This document shows positions 1 to 11,104 of a stretch of DNA of 64,000 nucleotides, piece by piece. Source of the stretch: Cristatella mucedo (taxonomy: Eukaryota; Bryozoa; Phylactolaemata; Cristatellidae); contig WPIO01000002.1 in NCBI GenBank assembly GCA_009760855.2, positions 2,575,001-2,639,000 on the forward strand, read 5' to 3'. A model generated the notes under the pieces. That model was not told where the DNA came from and did not search any database. It was given only the letters and a program-made list of their open reading frames with translations. Each line of letters begins with the position of its first letter. Position 1 is the first letter of the stretch. Both the position numbers and the translations under genes were made by a program.

Positions 1-1904
1 GATTGCTCCTTGAATCTTGGGAAACAATGCGGAAGCAAGATGTTTGTCATTCCTTATTCTATCTTAAATCATGGAACTGCAGAATTTGTCGTAGTTGCCT
101 TTTTCTGCAGTAAAACATTGGGTTCTTAACAAGGATACAGAATAATCGAGAAGAAACCTCTTCCGACTCCAGCAGCACAGCCTAGCAACTCAGAACTAGG
201 TGCAAGAGGCCAACGGTGGACCGAGATGTTCACTTTCTCTTTCGAGTCCCTTCTAAGAACGACGTTCGGTACTTCAAGAGCAGAGTCTCATTTGAACTGG
301 AATAATATTAATAAAAGTAATGGCGTGACCTTTCGCAATGCCTTTCTGAAACTAAATGAGCAAAGCATGAGTCCAATTGCGACGTTACTCTGTGTGGCTC
401 TCTGACTACTTCTATTTAAAAAAAAATCTGCTACATCTCCGCGATGATTGCTAGAAATGAAGATTACCTTTCTGTGCTACAGGAAAGGGTTGGGGATCTA
501 TACCTACATTTTTTAGTCTTGCGTCTAAGATTTAACTAAAGCGTGATACAACTGTCTTGGCTTTGAGATGGATTAGTAAGACATGTAGTATTCCTTATAT
601 GCACTAGCGTTTAAAGTACAAACACATATCTGCTTACTGCTATAGTCATTCCAGCTATGATTTTTCTAGCTTAGCATCCTGCCATGTTTACGTAGTCATT
701 GCACTTAGAGGAATTTAGGGCTAAACTCTGTCTCAGGTAAGACCGTTTCCATGGCGCAATGAGTATGATAATACACTTTCTTGAGTTAAATTCTTCTAAG
801 CCCTAAAGTTGCAGCCTTAAAAACTTGGACTCTATCTGTTGCAAGCATGAACCCTAAAAAATAACCCATTTAATAAGCTATGCTTGGCAGTTAGTTAGTA
901 CGCCATGGTCACAGACGCCACGCTAACAATACGGCATTTGAGATATTTATACTACCACTACGACAGTAAAGCAATGACGAGTGCCACGTCGAAAAGGAGG
1001 AGATATTTGATAAATTTGCATATGCAGCCCCAACACGCACTTTCGTGGTTATTGTAGATCATGTCTTGCTGTGAACAGGCAAAAATAGAATTTGTCTGAG
1101 ATTCTTCACCGGGGCTTACGATATAGTTAATATACTTTTAAAGAGAGACAATCCTACTGCGCGTTCCATGCACGAAGTTCAAGTAGAGTCACTACCGATG
1201 CTGACTAATAAATTTAATAAAATCAGATTGATCTTCTTTTAATAAGAGAATTAATAAATACAAATGTTTGAAATGCGTTTTCATTGTTCCTCCTATACAG
1301 ATTTTGCTCTGTTAACTAAGAATTCTAAGCTTGGCAGGTCAGCAAGGTGGGCTCAGAAGCTAGGTCAGCAGACACTAAGGCCTGCTGACCTAAGCCAAGT
1401 TGGAGTTTTTCGCAATCTTTCCCCGTTGCAGGCTCGTAGCTACCCAATGCATGATACAGTTTGAGCTGTGCTTATATGTTTTCCTCTTTTCCCCCAAAAC
1501 TGGTTGGAAGCTCTCGCATGATGTTCTTAGTTACTTGGTTGCCACTGCTGATACGAGAGCCTGACTGGTCATATGAACACAACCACCTGACCAATAGCCG
1601 TCGAGCTGCTTTCGATGCCAGTGAAGATTGGCATTCCAACAAACTGGAGCACGTTCTCTCCAGTTCAAGTTATCAACAGCTGACGTGTTCGATAATGTGA
1701 CTCATGAATACCAGCTGCTGAATGAACAGAGTAAGCACGAGCTGCTGGATGCTGGTGCAGCTGTTTGACCACTCAACAAAGCGTCGACGTGAAATTCCTT
1801 TGGCTGAGAGCTGACAAATGACCACAGAATTAACCTAGGGTTTATACATTTTAAATAAATCCACAAATTGTGCAGCATCATGACAGAACCAACACATCTA
1901 AGGC
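1..1904. other. Gene-free AT-rich stretch
   Basis: No ORF here resembles a protein I know, and I see no splice-flanked exon, SINE or LINE. The only structured item is the inverted repeat at 1,330-1,399, listed separately. Confidence 0.5.
1330..1399. repeat. Inverted repeat with three AGGTCA half-sites
   Basis: CTTGGCAGGTCAGCA (1,330-1,344) is mirrored by TGCTGACCTAAGCCAAG (1,383-1,399) with a 2-nt bulge. A second perfect 10-bp arm pair is 1,362-1,371 with 1,382-1,391. AGGTCA, the nuclear-receptor half-site core, occurs at 1,336 and 1,362 and inverted at 1,386. Binding is inference. It may equally be the end of a small unrecognised transposon. Confidence 0.5.
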
Positions 1905-1906
1905 CA

Positions 1907-1922
1907 CACACACACACGCGCA

Positions 1923-1953
<31 letters not shown>

Positions 1954-1962
1954 GCACGCACA
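1907..1962. repeat. CA / GCAC microsatellite
   Basis: CA dinucleotides alternate with GCAC tetramers over about 55 bp. Translated ORFs across it are only Cys/Val/Arg-rich repeat readings. Confidence 0.9.
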
Positions 1963-2305
1963 GGCAGAGAGAAGCTGTTATTTTTCAACACTCTGACCCA
2001 AAATTCCTACCCTCACTTGACTTCTTCATGACATACTGAACTCCTAGACCTATTTCAGCCACCTTGTGTCCTCAGATCATCGATGGACTATAAGTCAGCT
2101 GTTCCATTCCTTCGCTTAAGGACTTCTAGCAATAGAAGCTTTCTTTCTGTACGCATAGACTCTGGAAATCACTGCCACATATCTAGTGTAACGACATTAA
2201 ATCTCCATCTAGCGACTTCGGCACATCCTTCCCGACCGTCCTGAGTTACTAGATCTATGCAACTCCTTCCCTTTACTGCCCTCCTGACTCAGCTCTGCCT
2301 ATCTT

Positions 2306-2307
<2 letters not shown>

Positions 2308-2343
<36 letters not shown>

Positions 2344-3600
2344 TCTGTATTTGTCTCAGGAGAGATTTTTCTATTATATGAACATCAAGTGCTGCTTAGG
2401 CTTTGAGTGCAAGATATAAAACTCTCCAGTGTCATGCCAACTTAGTGCTTATGGCTGCGTAGAGTTATAGCCTGAGATAAATTCCATTTAGATTACGTTT
2501 TTAAGACTTCTAATTACCTGCCGACTTTGTGGAGCTATTTTGAAGCTGGTCCAATAGGCTTTTCTTAAATGTCCTGTTCACTTTTGTGAAATGGCTTTGG
2601 AATTTTACGCGAGCGAATAGAATGTAAGATACCAACTGATATTTGAATAGCATAAGTAAACAATAGAAAAATGTATGCACCCTGTTTTTCCACTGTATTT
2701 ATGTTTGGGTTGTCGTGAGATTCTGTTGCTATGCACCTGCTACTATTCAGAAAAGCACATGACTTACATGCCAATTTCAGATCAACTCTTGCACTTGCAG
2801 CTCGTAGAGAGTAACGGAAGCCTACTGTGCAGGTTCATCCTATTTAGCATCAATAATGGCTGTCTAATGCAAGTATGCCATCATGCCCTTGGTCACCGCC
2901 TGTTCCGTCTCCATTGCTAGTAAATACTATGCCTGGCAGCAGCTGAGCATCACAGCTTCCATTCGCACGCGTTTGATCTAACTCTTCCGCTAGAAGCTGT
3001 CAGTTGTGACAATTTGGTCATTTCCTGATCTGCAGAGCCATTTTCGACTGGTCATGGAGACTCAGCAGTCCTGGATTCGCCATTCCGGCAATGGGTTACC
3101 ATAGACATTCTACTCCTGCTGCCCCTGCTGATCGTGCTGCTCTTGTACCCCATTCCTCTGTTTCGTGCTTGTTTCCACACACATACAACGGTGAGGAGTT
3201 TCCTGTGGATCACTTGTAAGTCTTGAGAATGGTTTGCTTGATTCCGCCTCAGTAGGCTTAAATAAATAAAGAAATCCTAGCTGATTAAACTGCCTCTTTT
3301 GTATAGCGACAGAAGAGCCTTTACGGCTATCAGCACCGCCGGCAGTGACGATAAAGGATCGCCCACCGCAGGAATCGATCCCACGACCTCGGGACCCAGG
3401 TCGTGAAAGTAACCGCCTTACCTAGTGTGCCATCACGGAGTGTACAGCTTAAACTGATAATAGAAGCAACAGAAAATGGGCTCCTCGGTAAAGTCTCCTT
3501 AATCTTCGCCGGTGGCTGACTTAACGGTATTAATAGATGCACTCAAATTGTAATGCTTTCATTAAATGGCAGATGGCAGAAATGATGGCAGAGAAGTTCT
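2308..3600 (+). repeat. Segmental duplication copy A, block 1
   Basis: From the CT tract onward this block aligns in the same orientation with about 44,874-46,095. Recognisable shared stretches include the one around 2,400-2,660 (with 45,085-45,345) and the one at 3,434-3,600 (with 45,940-46,095). The copies differ by many substitutions and small indels, so the duplication is old. Copy A alone has a SINE at 3,260-3,437. No gene is recognisable in either copy. Confidence 0.85.
3260..3437 (-). mobile_element. tRNA-derived SINE (SINE-B), private to copy A
   Basis: On the minus strand this reads as a tRNA-like head with an internal promoter box B (GGATCGATTCCTG-like, near 3,390-3,400), then a body ending in the family's GTCGCTATACAA motif and an A/T-rich tail. 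Copy B (45,923-45,943) lacks it: the flanks join directly there. It therefore inserted after the segmental duplication. Related copies are at 4,040, 7,604 and 49,478. Confidence 0.8.
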
Positions 3601-4036
3601 TATTGAGCTCACTTTGTGAAAACTTCAAAAAAGAATTTTAAGAAAAGTGGAATGAACTTTGGAAAGTTGTAGACTCAAATAAACATTACCGACAGGCAAA
3701 AGCGTCTTAACAGAACCACTGTCAGGAAGGCAATGCGGCAGTCTGTAAGCTTTCTAAATGGAATGTCTATGCTCTCTCTCTCTTAAAGCCTGTTGACCTA
3801 ACAAGGGCCTTTCCCTGCCGACTAAGAATTACTAGTCAGGAATGGGTAAAATGTCCCACTTTTAAGGATAAATGCATCCATTCCAGATTATTAATGTGCG
3901 TGAGGTCTGTGCCTTTTTGCCGATAAGCATCAAGATGAACAACGTATGCTTGAAATGGAGCCCGGCCAACGAACGAGTTGCATAGCCTCCGCGCTTGTAG
4001 CAGAGCAAAAATAAGTAAAGTGCGTCAAAAAGACAG
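3601..4036. other. Unique spacer, no gene seen
   Basis: Present in copy A only. The corresponding position in copy B is occupied by the LINE insertion at 46,096-49,406. I recognise no coding or repeat signal. Confidence 0.4.
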
Positions 4037-4039
4037 CCT

Positions 4040-4205
4040 AGGGGCCGTAATAGCCCATGAGGTAAGGTGCGCGCTCTTCACGACCGAGGTCGTGGGTGCG
4101 AATCCTGCTGTTGACAATCCCTCATTGCCAACCTTCAAGCTGTGGTGATAGCCATTAAGGCTCTTCTGCCACTATACAATTGAGGGTGTCAAATCAGCCT
4201 TTATT
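4040..4205 (+). mobile_element. tRNA-derived SINE (SINE-B), shared by both duplicons
   Basis: The tRNA-like head has a box-B-like GTCGTGGGTGCGAATCC near 4,090. The body has AAGGCTCTTCTG and CTATACAA, then TCAAATCAGC. The same SINE is at the same relative place in copy B (49,478-49,655), so it predates the segmental duplication. Confidence 0.8.
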
Positions 4206-4233
4206 TTGTATTTGGTTCAAGTAAATGTTGCAC

Positions 4234-4361
4234 TTAGAAGAAAGTGCTTGCTCTCAGCTTTTTAGGTGAATATGACATCGAAATAGGCGCTGCCACGTTA
4301 GAAGAAAGTGCTTGCTCTCAGCTTTTTAGGTGACTGACATCGAAATAGGCGCTGCTACGTC
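4234..4361 (+). repeat. 64-bp tandem duplication
   Basis: Two near-identical units start at 4,234 and 4,298 with TTAGAAGAAAGTGCTTGCTC. Copy B of the large duplication has one unit, so this arose later in copy A. Confidence 0.85.
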
Positions 4362-4937
4362 ATACTTCCGTCGAATTCCCTTTACGACCTCTCAAATTGG
4401 AGGTTCAGTCTCTTAAAGAAATTCCTGGCTACGAAGCTAATAGGCGTCGCTTGTTATTGAACCAAATCACTTCCTGAAAACGACACGGCACCGATAACAG
4501 GCTACTAAACGTTGTTGCAAGCGTCTGTTTATATTTACGATAAATAAACGCGTTTTGAGATATCTAGGCACTGTGCCCTTAGCAGGAAGTGAGCTGGCTC
4601 TACGAGCAAGTGACGCCGTATTTGCTGGGCTGCGGGCCTTAAGGTGGTAGGGGCAGGGTACTCAAGCTGCCCTCAGTATATGCTAAAGGGGTTGACTGAG
4701 CTTTCACAAATGGGAAATCAGCCTTTTTTTATGCACCGATCGCAGCATAAGAGTCTCCGTTAGCTCCTTACCGATATTTGAGGTCCAACAGCCACATCCG
4801 GATATCTACCAGGCGGTAAGGCAAAGATCGCCATTTTTAGAGCAAGATTCTAAAGGCTCGTCGGGCATGGAAATTTGGGGGCTCAGATTAAAAGTGCTTC
4901 TAAGATGAGATCTATCATTTATTCATCGGTGCGGCAA

Positions 4938-5320
4938 AAAATTCTGCTTCCTAGCGCAGCGAGCATTTAGCGTACCTGTTTGGGTTCTGTTTTCAGATGG
5001 GCAGTTTGTCTTTTCCTCCGAAGAGTGGTAACTGTACGCGCGCGTTTTAAAAGGCGTGCCGAAGAAGTGCCGATTAGATTGGTCTCGACAGAATTCTCAC
5101 TTTATCCCTCTCTCTCTCTCTCTCTCTCTCTCAAAAATTATGCTTCCTACTGCAGCGTGCATTTAGCGTGCACTTTTAATCTCGGTTTCCAGAAGGACTC
5201 TTCCCCTTAATTTAGAAGAGATTGGGGACCTTTTGTGCAGGCACGATTTGGAGTCTGCGTGTCAAAGAAGCAGCGATAATATTGGTCTCGACAGTGTTCC
5301 CGTAAAAAGACGGTTCTGCG
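4938..5320 (+). repeat. About 197-bp diverged tandem duplication
   Basis: The series TGCTTCCTA..GCAGCG, GCATTTAGCGT and TGGTCTCGACAG appears at about 4,945-5,095 and again at about 5,142-5,295. Copy B has only one version (50,327-50,475). Confidence 0.65.
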
Positions 5321-6377
5321 CATGTTGGGACCGTCTAAATGTAGGCGCCAAAGAAGAGACTCCGCCATATTGGCAATTGCAGAGACATGAGCCAGAGGCG
5401 GCGCACCCGAAGGCTGCCAGCCCGGGCCAGGCTCACGCGGCACTTCGTACGGCAGGTAAACGGAAGCCCATTGGAGGAAAGTTTGTATATACTTCCTTGA
5501 CGGAAACAGCTTGAAGAGCGGCGTCGCGCCTTCGGCGTGCCGTCTACTGATAATAGTGCAGTGAAATTTAAAGAGCCTAAAGTTGTTCGCCAAATCTCTC
5601 TCCTCCTCGAAATTATCTTCACACGTGCCTGTGCGGAATTGCCTCTTCATCAAATCTAAAAATATGATTGCATCTCTTGAAAAATTTAATAATTGTTGCT
5701 AAGGAAAAGCTAATGCCGCCTGCCAGGCGACGGAAAGCTTCGCAGCCTGTCTCCCTAAGATTCGACAGATCTAAAAGGACGCTACAAAAATGCATTGAGC
5801 TCGATTTTCACGCCAGGTTCCTACGGTTTGAGGTAAAATGCTAGTAGAAACCATCTTTTTTACATAATTGCTGTCCAATTTAGCTTCTAAATCATTCCTG
5901 CAGACGGCTAAATAGCGAAAATCTCCGAGTACTAACACAAAAAAGCTCCCTAGTGGTGTTTACAACAAGCACACCATTCATTGTTGATCTAGCACAGTGC
6001 CGCGGTGAGGCTAAATAATCCGCGTTTTCACCAACGCGCTGCACTGCTGCAGCTTCTCACCGAGGTCCGTCAACCGCAAACAAACGCGCTTGTAACGGTG
6101 CTATGGGTGTTAATCCTTGACGGCGTGTGACAAACACCAGTGAAGCCACGAGTCTTGGAGCCGGCTAGCGGTTTCTAGTTTGAGCACCGATACACACGGG
6201 TAATGGCGGAACGACAATAGCGGAACGTGGCCGAGAAGAAGAAGAACTGTACCGTCGCGTAATCATTCAATACCCGCAGTGTAGAGCTATTTGACGGCCA
6301 CGGATGGTTGCAGGTGCCCAGCAGCAGCCATAACTTTAAGGAGTCTAATAAATACGAATGTCTATTTTCTCTCTGTG

Positions 6378-6495
<118 letters not shown>

Positions 6496-6918
6496 ACCAA
6501 CATCTCGGCTTGCCGCTCTTGTTTCTCGCGTCCCCTATCGTTTGCTTGTTTCCTCCGACTACCCTACTATTGGTTATCGCCTTTAATTTGCACGATTATT
6601 TTCATTCACCACGTTCGCTTATCCAGCAATTATGTCCGAAATTCTAGCCAAAAATACGCTTTGAACTCCCCTGCGAATTGCAACTTACAATGAGCCAGGC
6701 GCGTCGGACCGCTACGCATTCGAAACTTAACGCAATTAGAACGCCCGTCTATCAATCGGTGCAGGAAACCAAGCAGCAGCGATGTTTGCCCTCTGACGTC
6801 TTCGGCCTTGGCTGGAAGTTAGCGAAAAATTGAGTCTCGGCGTATTGGTTGTCGCTGACGACAATTTATCACAAATATCTGATGGTTTCTAATGTGCATC
6901 ACCGATTCCCTAATATTC

Positions 6919-6949
<31 letters not shown>

Positions 6950-6966
6950 TAATAATAATAATAATA
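6919..6966 (+). repeat. (AAT)n microsatellite
   Basis: A run of ATA/AAT trinucleotides absent from the matching point of copy B, possibly the remnant tail of a retroelement. Confidence 0.8.
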
Positions 6967-7567
6967 TATAATTCCCATCTTGCGGTTATTCTTGTCATAA
7001 TGCCGGAGGCGTCTAAACGTGGCCGTTCGTCAACTCAATAAATATGGTCATTTCCAGAAATTCATTGTTTCACTTTATTTCATTATTCATTGAGGTATGC
7101 CTCAATCTCCTAGAGAGAGGGCACAGAATTTGAACTTGTCCGAGTCAGCCAATCGCAACGAACAGTATGTGAATTTTGGAGCGTGTTGTGGCTGCTTTTG
7201 GATTAGGGGTAGAGCTGCAGCATCTCGCAACGTCTCACTCACAGTGGATGGTTCAAAATGGCCAATTTGAACTCCTATAGCTGAGCAGTCAGCTAATTAA
7301 AATTGGATCCCTTGATTTTAATATTCTATCTCGGAGGATTTTGAACAGTAACTTCATTAAGAGATAAAGCTAGGCACCCAGCTTACACTAAAGTACCGCA
7401 AAATTCTTTGAATTAATTTTTAAAGGCGCGTGGTTTCACGTTAAATGAGTCAAAGACAGCTCTATTTGCACTACCCACCATCAAGTTATCATGGAGCTCT
7501 AACTCTACAGCCAGGCTTGATGCCAACTGAGGTTGTAGAGCTAATGGAATTAAATTTAAACGTTAGC

Positions 7568-7780
7568 TAATTTGTCAGCCTCACCTATATAGCGGCAGAA
7601 GAGCCCGGTGAGCGGTGATGGCACACTAGGTAAGGTGGCTACTTTTCACGACCTCGGACCCGAGGTCGTGAGTTCGAATCCTTCGGTGGGCAATTCTCTA
7701 TTGCTGCTGCAAGCCGCGGTGATAGCCGTAAAAGCTTTTATGTCGCTATCCAAAAAGGCTGTTAAATCAGCTCGTATCTT
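7568..7780 (+). mobile_element. SINE-B with an inverted 3' stub (head-to-head)
   Basis: A full tRNA-type head (box B GTGAGTTCGAATCC near 7,668) and body run on the plus strand from about 7,604 and end with GCTGTTAAATCAGC. Immediately upstream, 7,568-7,603 reads on the minus strand as the 3' end of the same family (GGCTCTTCTGCCGCTATATA). This is either two insertions or one insertion with a 5' inversion. Confidence 0.75.
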
Positions 7781-8800
7781 TAACTGCTGTCACCACCACT
7801 TACAGTTGACACTAAACGATTGTTCGCCGTGAACTGAGAGTGCCTTGAAGCTGGACATCAATATTCGGCCTACCTCGGTGACGAAACCGTGGTCGTGCAT
7901 CGCTATTAATCCTAAGGATCCAGGAGGATCCAGGAGGCAGCTTTCTTAACTGAGAGCTCCGAATTTTACTCGATAGCACACCATAGAGGACATGACACAG
8001 ATTGCATAGATGAGCATAGACAGCTTAGAAGACTGACAGACCGACGTAGAGCACACGATGGTCACACCAGGGCGAAATTGAGAGCGGCAGTCATTAATGG
8101 CAGCGCCACGCTAGGGTGTCCTGTAAGGATCTAGTTTTTGTCTTCATTTCGTATAAGCGAGTTTGGAAACGCTCAGTACTCGGTGTCTGCAAGGCCTGCG
8201 TTTAGTTTTTCAATTCTCCCTTCAGCTGATTCTTAGAGCTCGGTGAAAAGTACAGCTGATTGTTGTTTGCATTGAAGTGATGATAGCTTATATGTCCTTG
8301 GCCTAAATTACCTCGTTGCGAGTCTATATATAGATGTGAAATAGCAAGGGACCTAGAACTGGCTTTTGTGGAACTGAGACGAATGGCGAATCTTTTAAAC
8401 TAGACGTGACCACCACAAGACACGACCTTTACGCGAACGATCTGGTAGGATTAGTCCTTACCATGCACAGCCACGCCTGCAATGCACAGCCATGCATGCC
8501 TTGCAGAGCCTCATCAGTCAGTTCGATTGTTGCTCTCTATCGTTCAACCAAGATTTTATTATTGTTGGTATTGAAAGTTCGAGCACGACCAAGGCAGTAA
8601 CACTACCACCACGACTGCTTCATGTGGCCGTCTTCCTCAATAGGAAGAGAGCTGCTTCGGTAGAAAAATGTAGCTTGAATATGTACTGGAATTAGGCTTA
8701 TAGTGCATTCTTATCTATGCATATCGCGAGAATTCTAGACAAACTGGTAGATTAGTAAGAGGCAGTAAATCTCTATACTCTTCAAAGTTATTGGCAGAAC
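7781..8800. other. Gene-free stretch
   Basis: Nothing recognisable. I saw no alignment with the corresponding part of copy B (51,660-53,719), so the duplication is interrupted here. Confidence 0.4.
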
Positions 8801-8801
8801 T

Positions 8802-8961
8802 ATAATAATAATAATAATAAACAATAATTCATTTGTATGGCACCCAAAGAGAACTGAATCTCTATCCAGGCGCTTCACATATGCCTCGGGGCTCGAGCCT
8901 ACGACCACAGCCGGACCTTGGTCGGGGCGAGCACCTTAACCGCTGGACCAAACCAGCTCGG
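8802..8961 (-). mobile_element. tRNA-derived SINE (SINE-A)
   Basis: On the minus strand: box A TGGTCCAGCGG-type, GCTCGCCCCGACCAAGG, a box-B-like GGCTCGAGCCC, then a body ending in a tail like that of LINE family B (AGCGCCTGG..AGAGATT..AGTTCTCT..) and an ATT run. Sister copies are at 26,060 and 55,759. Confidence 0.85.
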
Positions 8962-9334
8962 CATTTAAACTATGGTCTTTTTTAGTGAGTTGAGACTGAA
9001 CCTTGTAAAGAAGAAGGCATCACAAACCTACGCTAAGGCTAAGCTAGTTTTCCCTTTCAGTGAGCAAATATAAGGAATCAGCAGTTAAATAATCTTCGTA
9101 CTGCTGGCCTTAATCTGCCATACCCTCCTCGGGTCGCGACTCCACACATGGCAGCAGCTTGATTTTGCATTGTGGAGATCAGTGCTGCTGACCCGTTGCC
9201 GTCCTGCTGCGACTACTCCCCTGCCTCAGCCTTTTGAGACTCGACCTGTTTCTATCTCCACAATTTCCTATGAATTAAATTGATGTGAGTAGGGGGTCTA
9301 AACGAGAACAAACGAACCTTCAACCACGGGAGCG
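8962..9334. other. Gene-free stretch
   Basis: No recognisable feature. It precedes block 3 of the segmental duplication. Confidence 0.4.
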
Positions 9335-10012
9335 ATCCGCGTTTAACAAGTAAAGATCGCAGGCAGCGATCGCGGTGGAAGTCTTCCGCCCAGGGTGGAA
9401 AAGAGTGGACACAGCTGTCGCCTCTCCACAGCAAATTGGCTGGCGGAGACGTCATACATATGGAGGCGTTTCTGATCTATGAAAATCACGTGACAAGCAA
9501 GCAGAAGCGTTGCATATAGGGCGCGGTGTGTGGCTGCTCACCAGAGTGCTTACCAGATTCTCGGCCGTCAATGCAATCGAGGCAGCCAAGATCCTGGTAA
9601 GTTTGATGCGAATGCTTAGCCTTGAGACCATGCCGACTAGTGCTATCAGTCAGCGCCTGGCCCTGTACTTGCACTTCGAATAACCACTGCTGCTGGCCGT
9701 GCAAAGGCGGAGCGACGCCTTCGCAATATGCAACGGCATTATCTGCGAAATTGCACTAAGGACGCATCTACGCGGCACTTGGCATGGCTGCATCACTCTC
9801 CGAACGCCAGTTTTGAGTGCTAATTAGAGCTGCAGAGTCATTCAGGATGATGCCACACCTGGTGCGTCCTCTTTTTGCTTTACTGTCGCATATGTGTGTA
9901 CTGGATGGGAATGCTGTTAGCGTGAGCAGGGAGCAATTAGTGGCCGGTGTGCAAGATCTGGCTTGACCTGTAGCTTATAGTTCACGACATCGCTTCATTC
10001 ATTGCAAATCAA
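9335..10012 (+). repeat. Segmental duplication copy A, block 3
   Basis: Aligns with 53,719-54,176, then, after a private 2.5-kb insertion in copy B, with 56,650-56,857. Shared landmarks are GAGGCAGCCAA.ATCCTGGTAA (about 9,580 and 53,950) and GGGAGCAATTAGTGG (about 9,929 and 56,779). The match stops at about 10,012, where an LTR-like sequence begins. Confidence 0.85.
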
Positions 10013-10019
10013 AGCACCT

Positions 10020-10209
10020 TGTTGGGTCTGCTGTACCGCGAGAGCGGACTACCCAGGCAAAAGCCGCTGGGGTGAGAACAGCGGACCCACTTGCAGCAGT
10101 TGCTTGCAGGCCCGCGTGTTGGCCTTGCGGCCCGGTTCCGAGTTTCCGAAATAAACGGCATCGGCCTGAACCGTTTGGTCTGTGCACGACTGCCCGCACA
10201 AACATAACA
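10020..10209 (+). mobile_element. Possible 5' LTR end with primer-binding-site-like sequence
   Basis: The segment starts TGTTGGG and ends AACATAACA (TG...CA). It contains an AATAAA signal at about 10,149 and is followed at once by GTGGCGACGAGAATG, which resembles the primer-binding region of Ty3-type retrotransposons. It begins where homology to copy B ends. I found no second LTR and no pol gene, so this is a weak call. It could also be chance in GC-rich DNA. Confidence 0.3.
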
Positions 10210-10372
10210 GTGGCGACGAGAATGAGATTTGAACGACATGCTGCCTGTAATACGGCAGGATCTGATACGAGAGCTCCACCAGCACCGGGGCAGCAGAGGT
10301 ACGCAGACTAGGCTTCAATTGCTGCAAAGATGTGCCTCGAGTAACATATTTCCGTAGTCCCGACGAAAGGCA

Positions 10373-11104
10373 ATGCTGATATGTATCCTTCCGATTAAGG
10401 GGTATTCAATGCTAAAGCTGGAGGTAGCTCCGAGTAAACCGGCGGAACTCCAACTACAGGACCACGTGGCACTTGTCAGGAGGATTCTTCCTCCTTCCTC
10501 TATCTTTGTGCCTGACGTGTGCTACATATGTGGTGGAGATTCATGCTCAGGCCGCATCTGTACTAGCTTCAATACTAACTTGAGTAACGAGACACATTTG
10601 TTAGTGTCTAAAATTTCTGGGCCACAAGCACCTGCGACAACGATTTCAGAGCGGCAGCAGGTGGCAGCGACGGTGGAGGGGCAGCCTGTGGCGGTGGCCT
10701 TAGAAGTAACGGCTGCCTCGGAGTCGGCGGCTTTCGAGGAGGCAGATGATGTTGCCCACGAAGTTCTAGTGGTCCACGAAATGGCGATTCGCAAGGAGGC
10801 GGACAAGATGGCCCCCGCCCACGAGGCGGCGGCCCGAAAGAGGCCGGTCCGCGAAACTGCTCGTTGCCAGACGACAACAGAGGTCCAAGAGAGAACATCA
10901 GTGGTAGAGGTCATCGAGACGGCGCCGGTGACGGGCAACGAGACGGCTGCGACTGAGCTCAGAGCTTCGCCGCTGACAAGCCCTGAGACGCCGCCTGATG
11001 CTACGACGGCCAGTGCTGTGACTACGGTCAGTGCTGCAGCATTGGTCAGTTCGGTTGACAACGGTCAGAGTTGCTACGCTGGTCAGAGCTGCTACGCTGG
11101 TTAG
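10373..11104 (+). CDS. Hypothetical Ala/Thr/Val-rich ORF (243 codons)
   Basis: I do not recognise this protein. The ORF opens with a less biased segment (about residues 1-75) holding a Cys cluster (CYICGGDSCSGRIC). It then becomes rich in Ala, Thr, Val and Glu and ends in a short repeat (GQSCYAG twice). An overlapping frame continues the Ala/Val/Thr repeat at 11,031-11,243, which suggests a frameshift in a once longer repetitive protein. The DNA here is GC-rich with imperfect repeats, so long open frames exist on both strands and chance is a serious alternative. It lies 160 bp beyond the LTR-like end, so a degenerate gag-like ORF is one possibility. I see no CCHC zinc knuckle or capsid motif to support that. 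Confidence 0.25.
   Translation: MLICILPIKGYSMLKLEVAPSKPAELQLQDHVALVRRILPPSSIFVPDVCYICGGDSCSGRICTSFNTNLSNETHLLVSKISGPQAPATTISERQQVAATVEGQPVAVALEVTAASESAAFEEADDVAHEVLVVHEMAIRKEADKMAPAHEAAARKRPVRETARCQTTTEVQERTSVVEVIETAPVTGNETAATELRASPLTSPETPPDATTASAVTTVSAAALVSSVDNGQSCYAGQSCYAG

Noticed and set aside
5207-5653. 148-codon minus-strand ORF containing MAESLLW
   Set aside because: Copy B keeps only the first residues before a stop, so there is no protein-level conservation. I kept only the DNA conservation as a finding.
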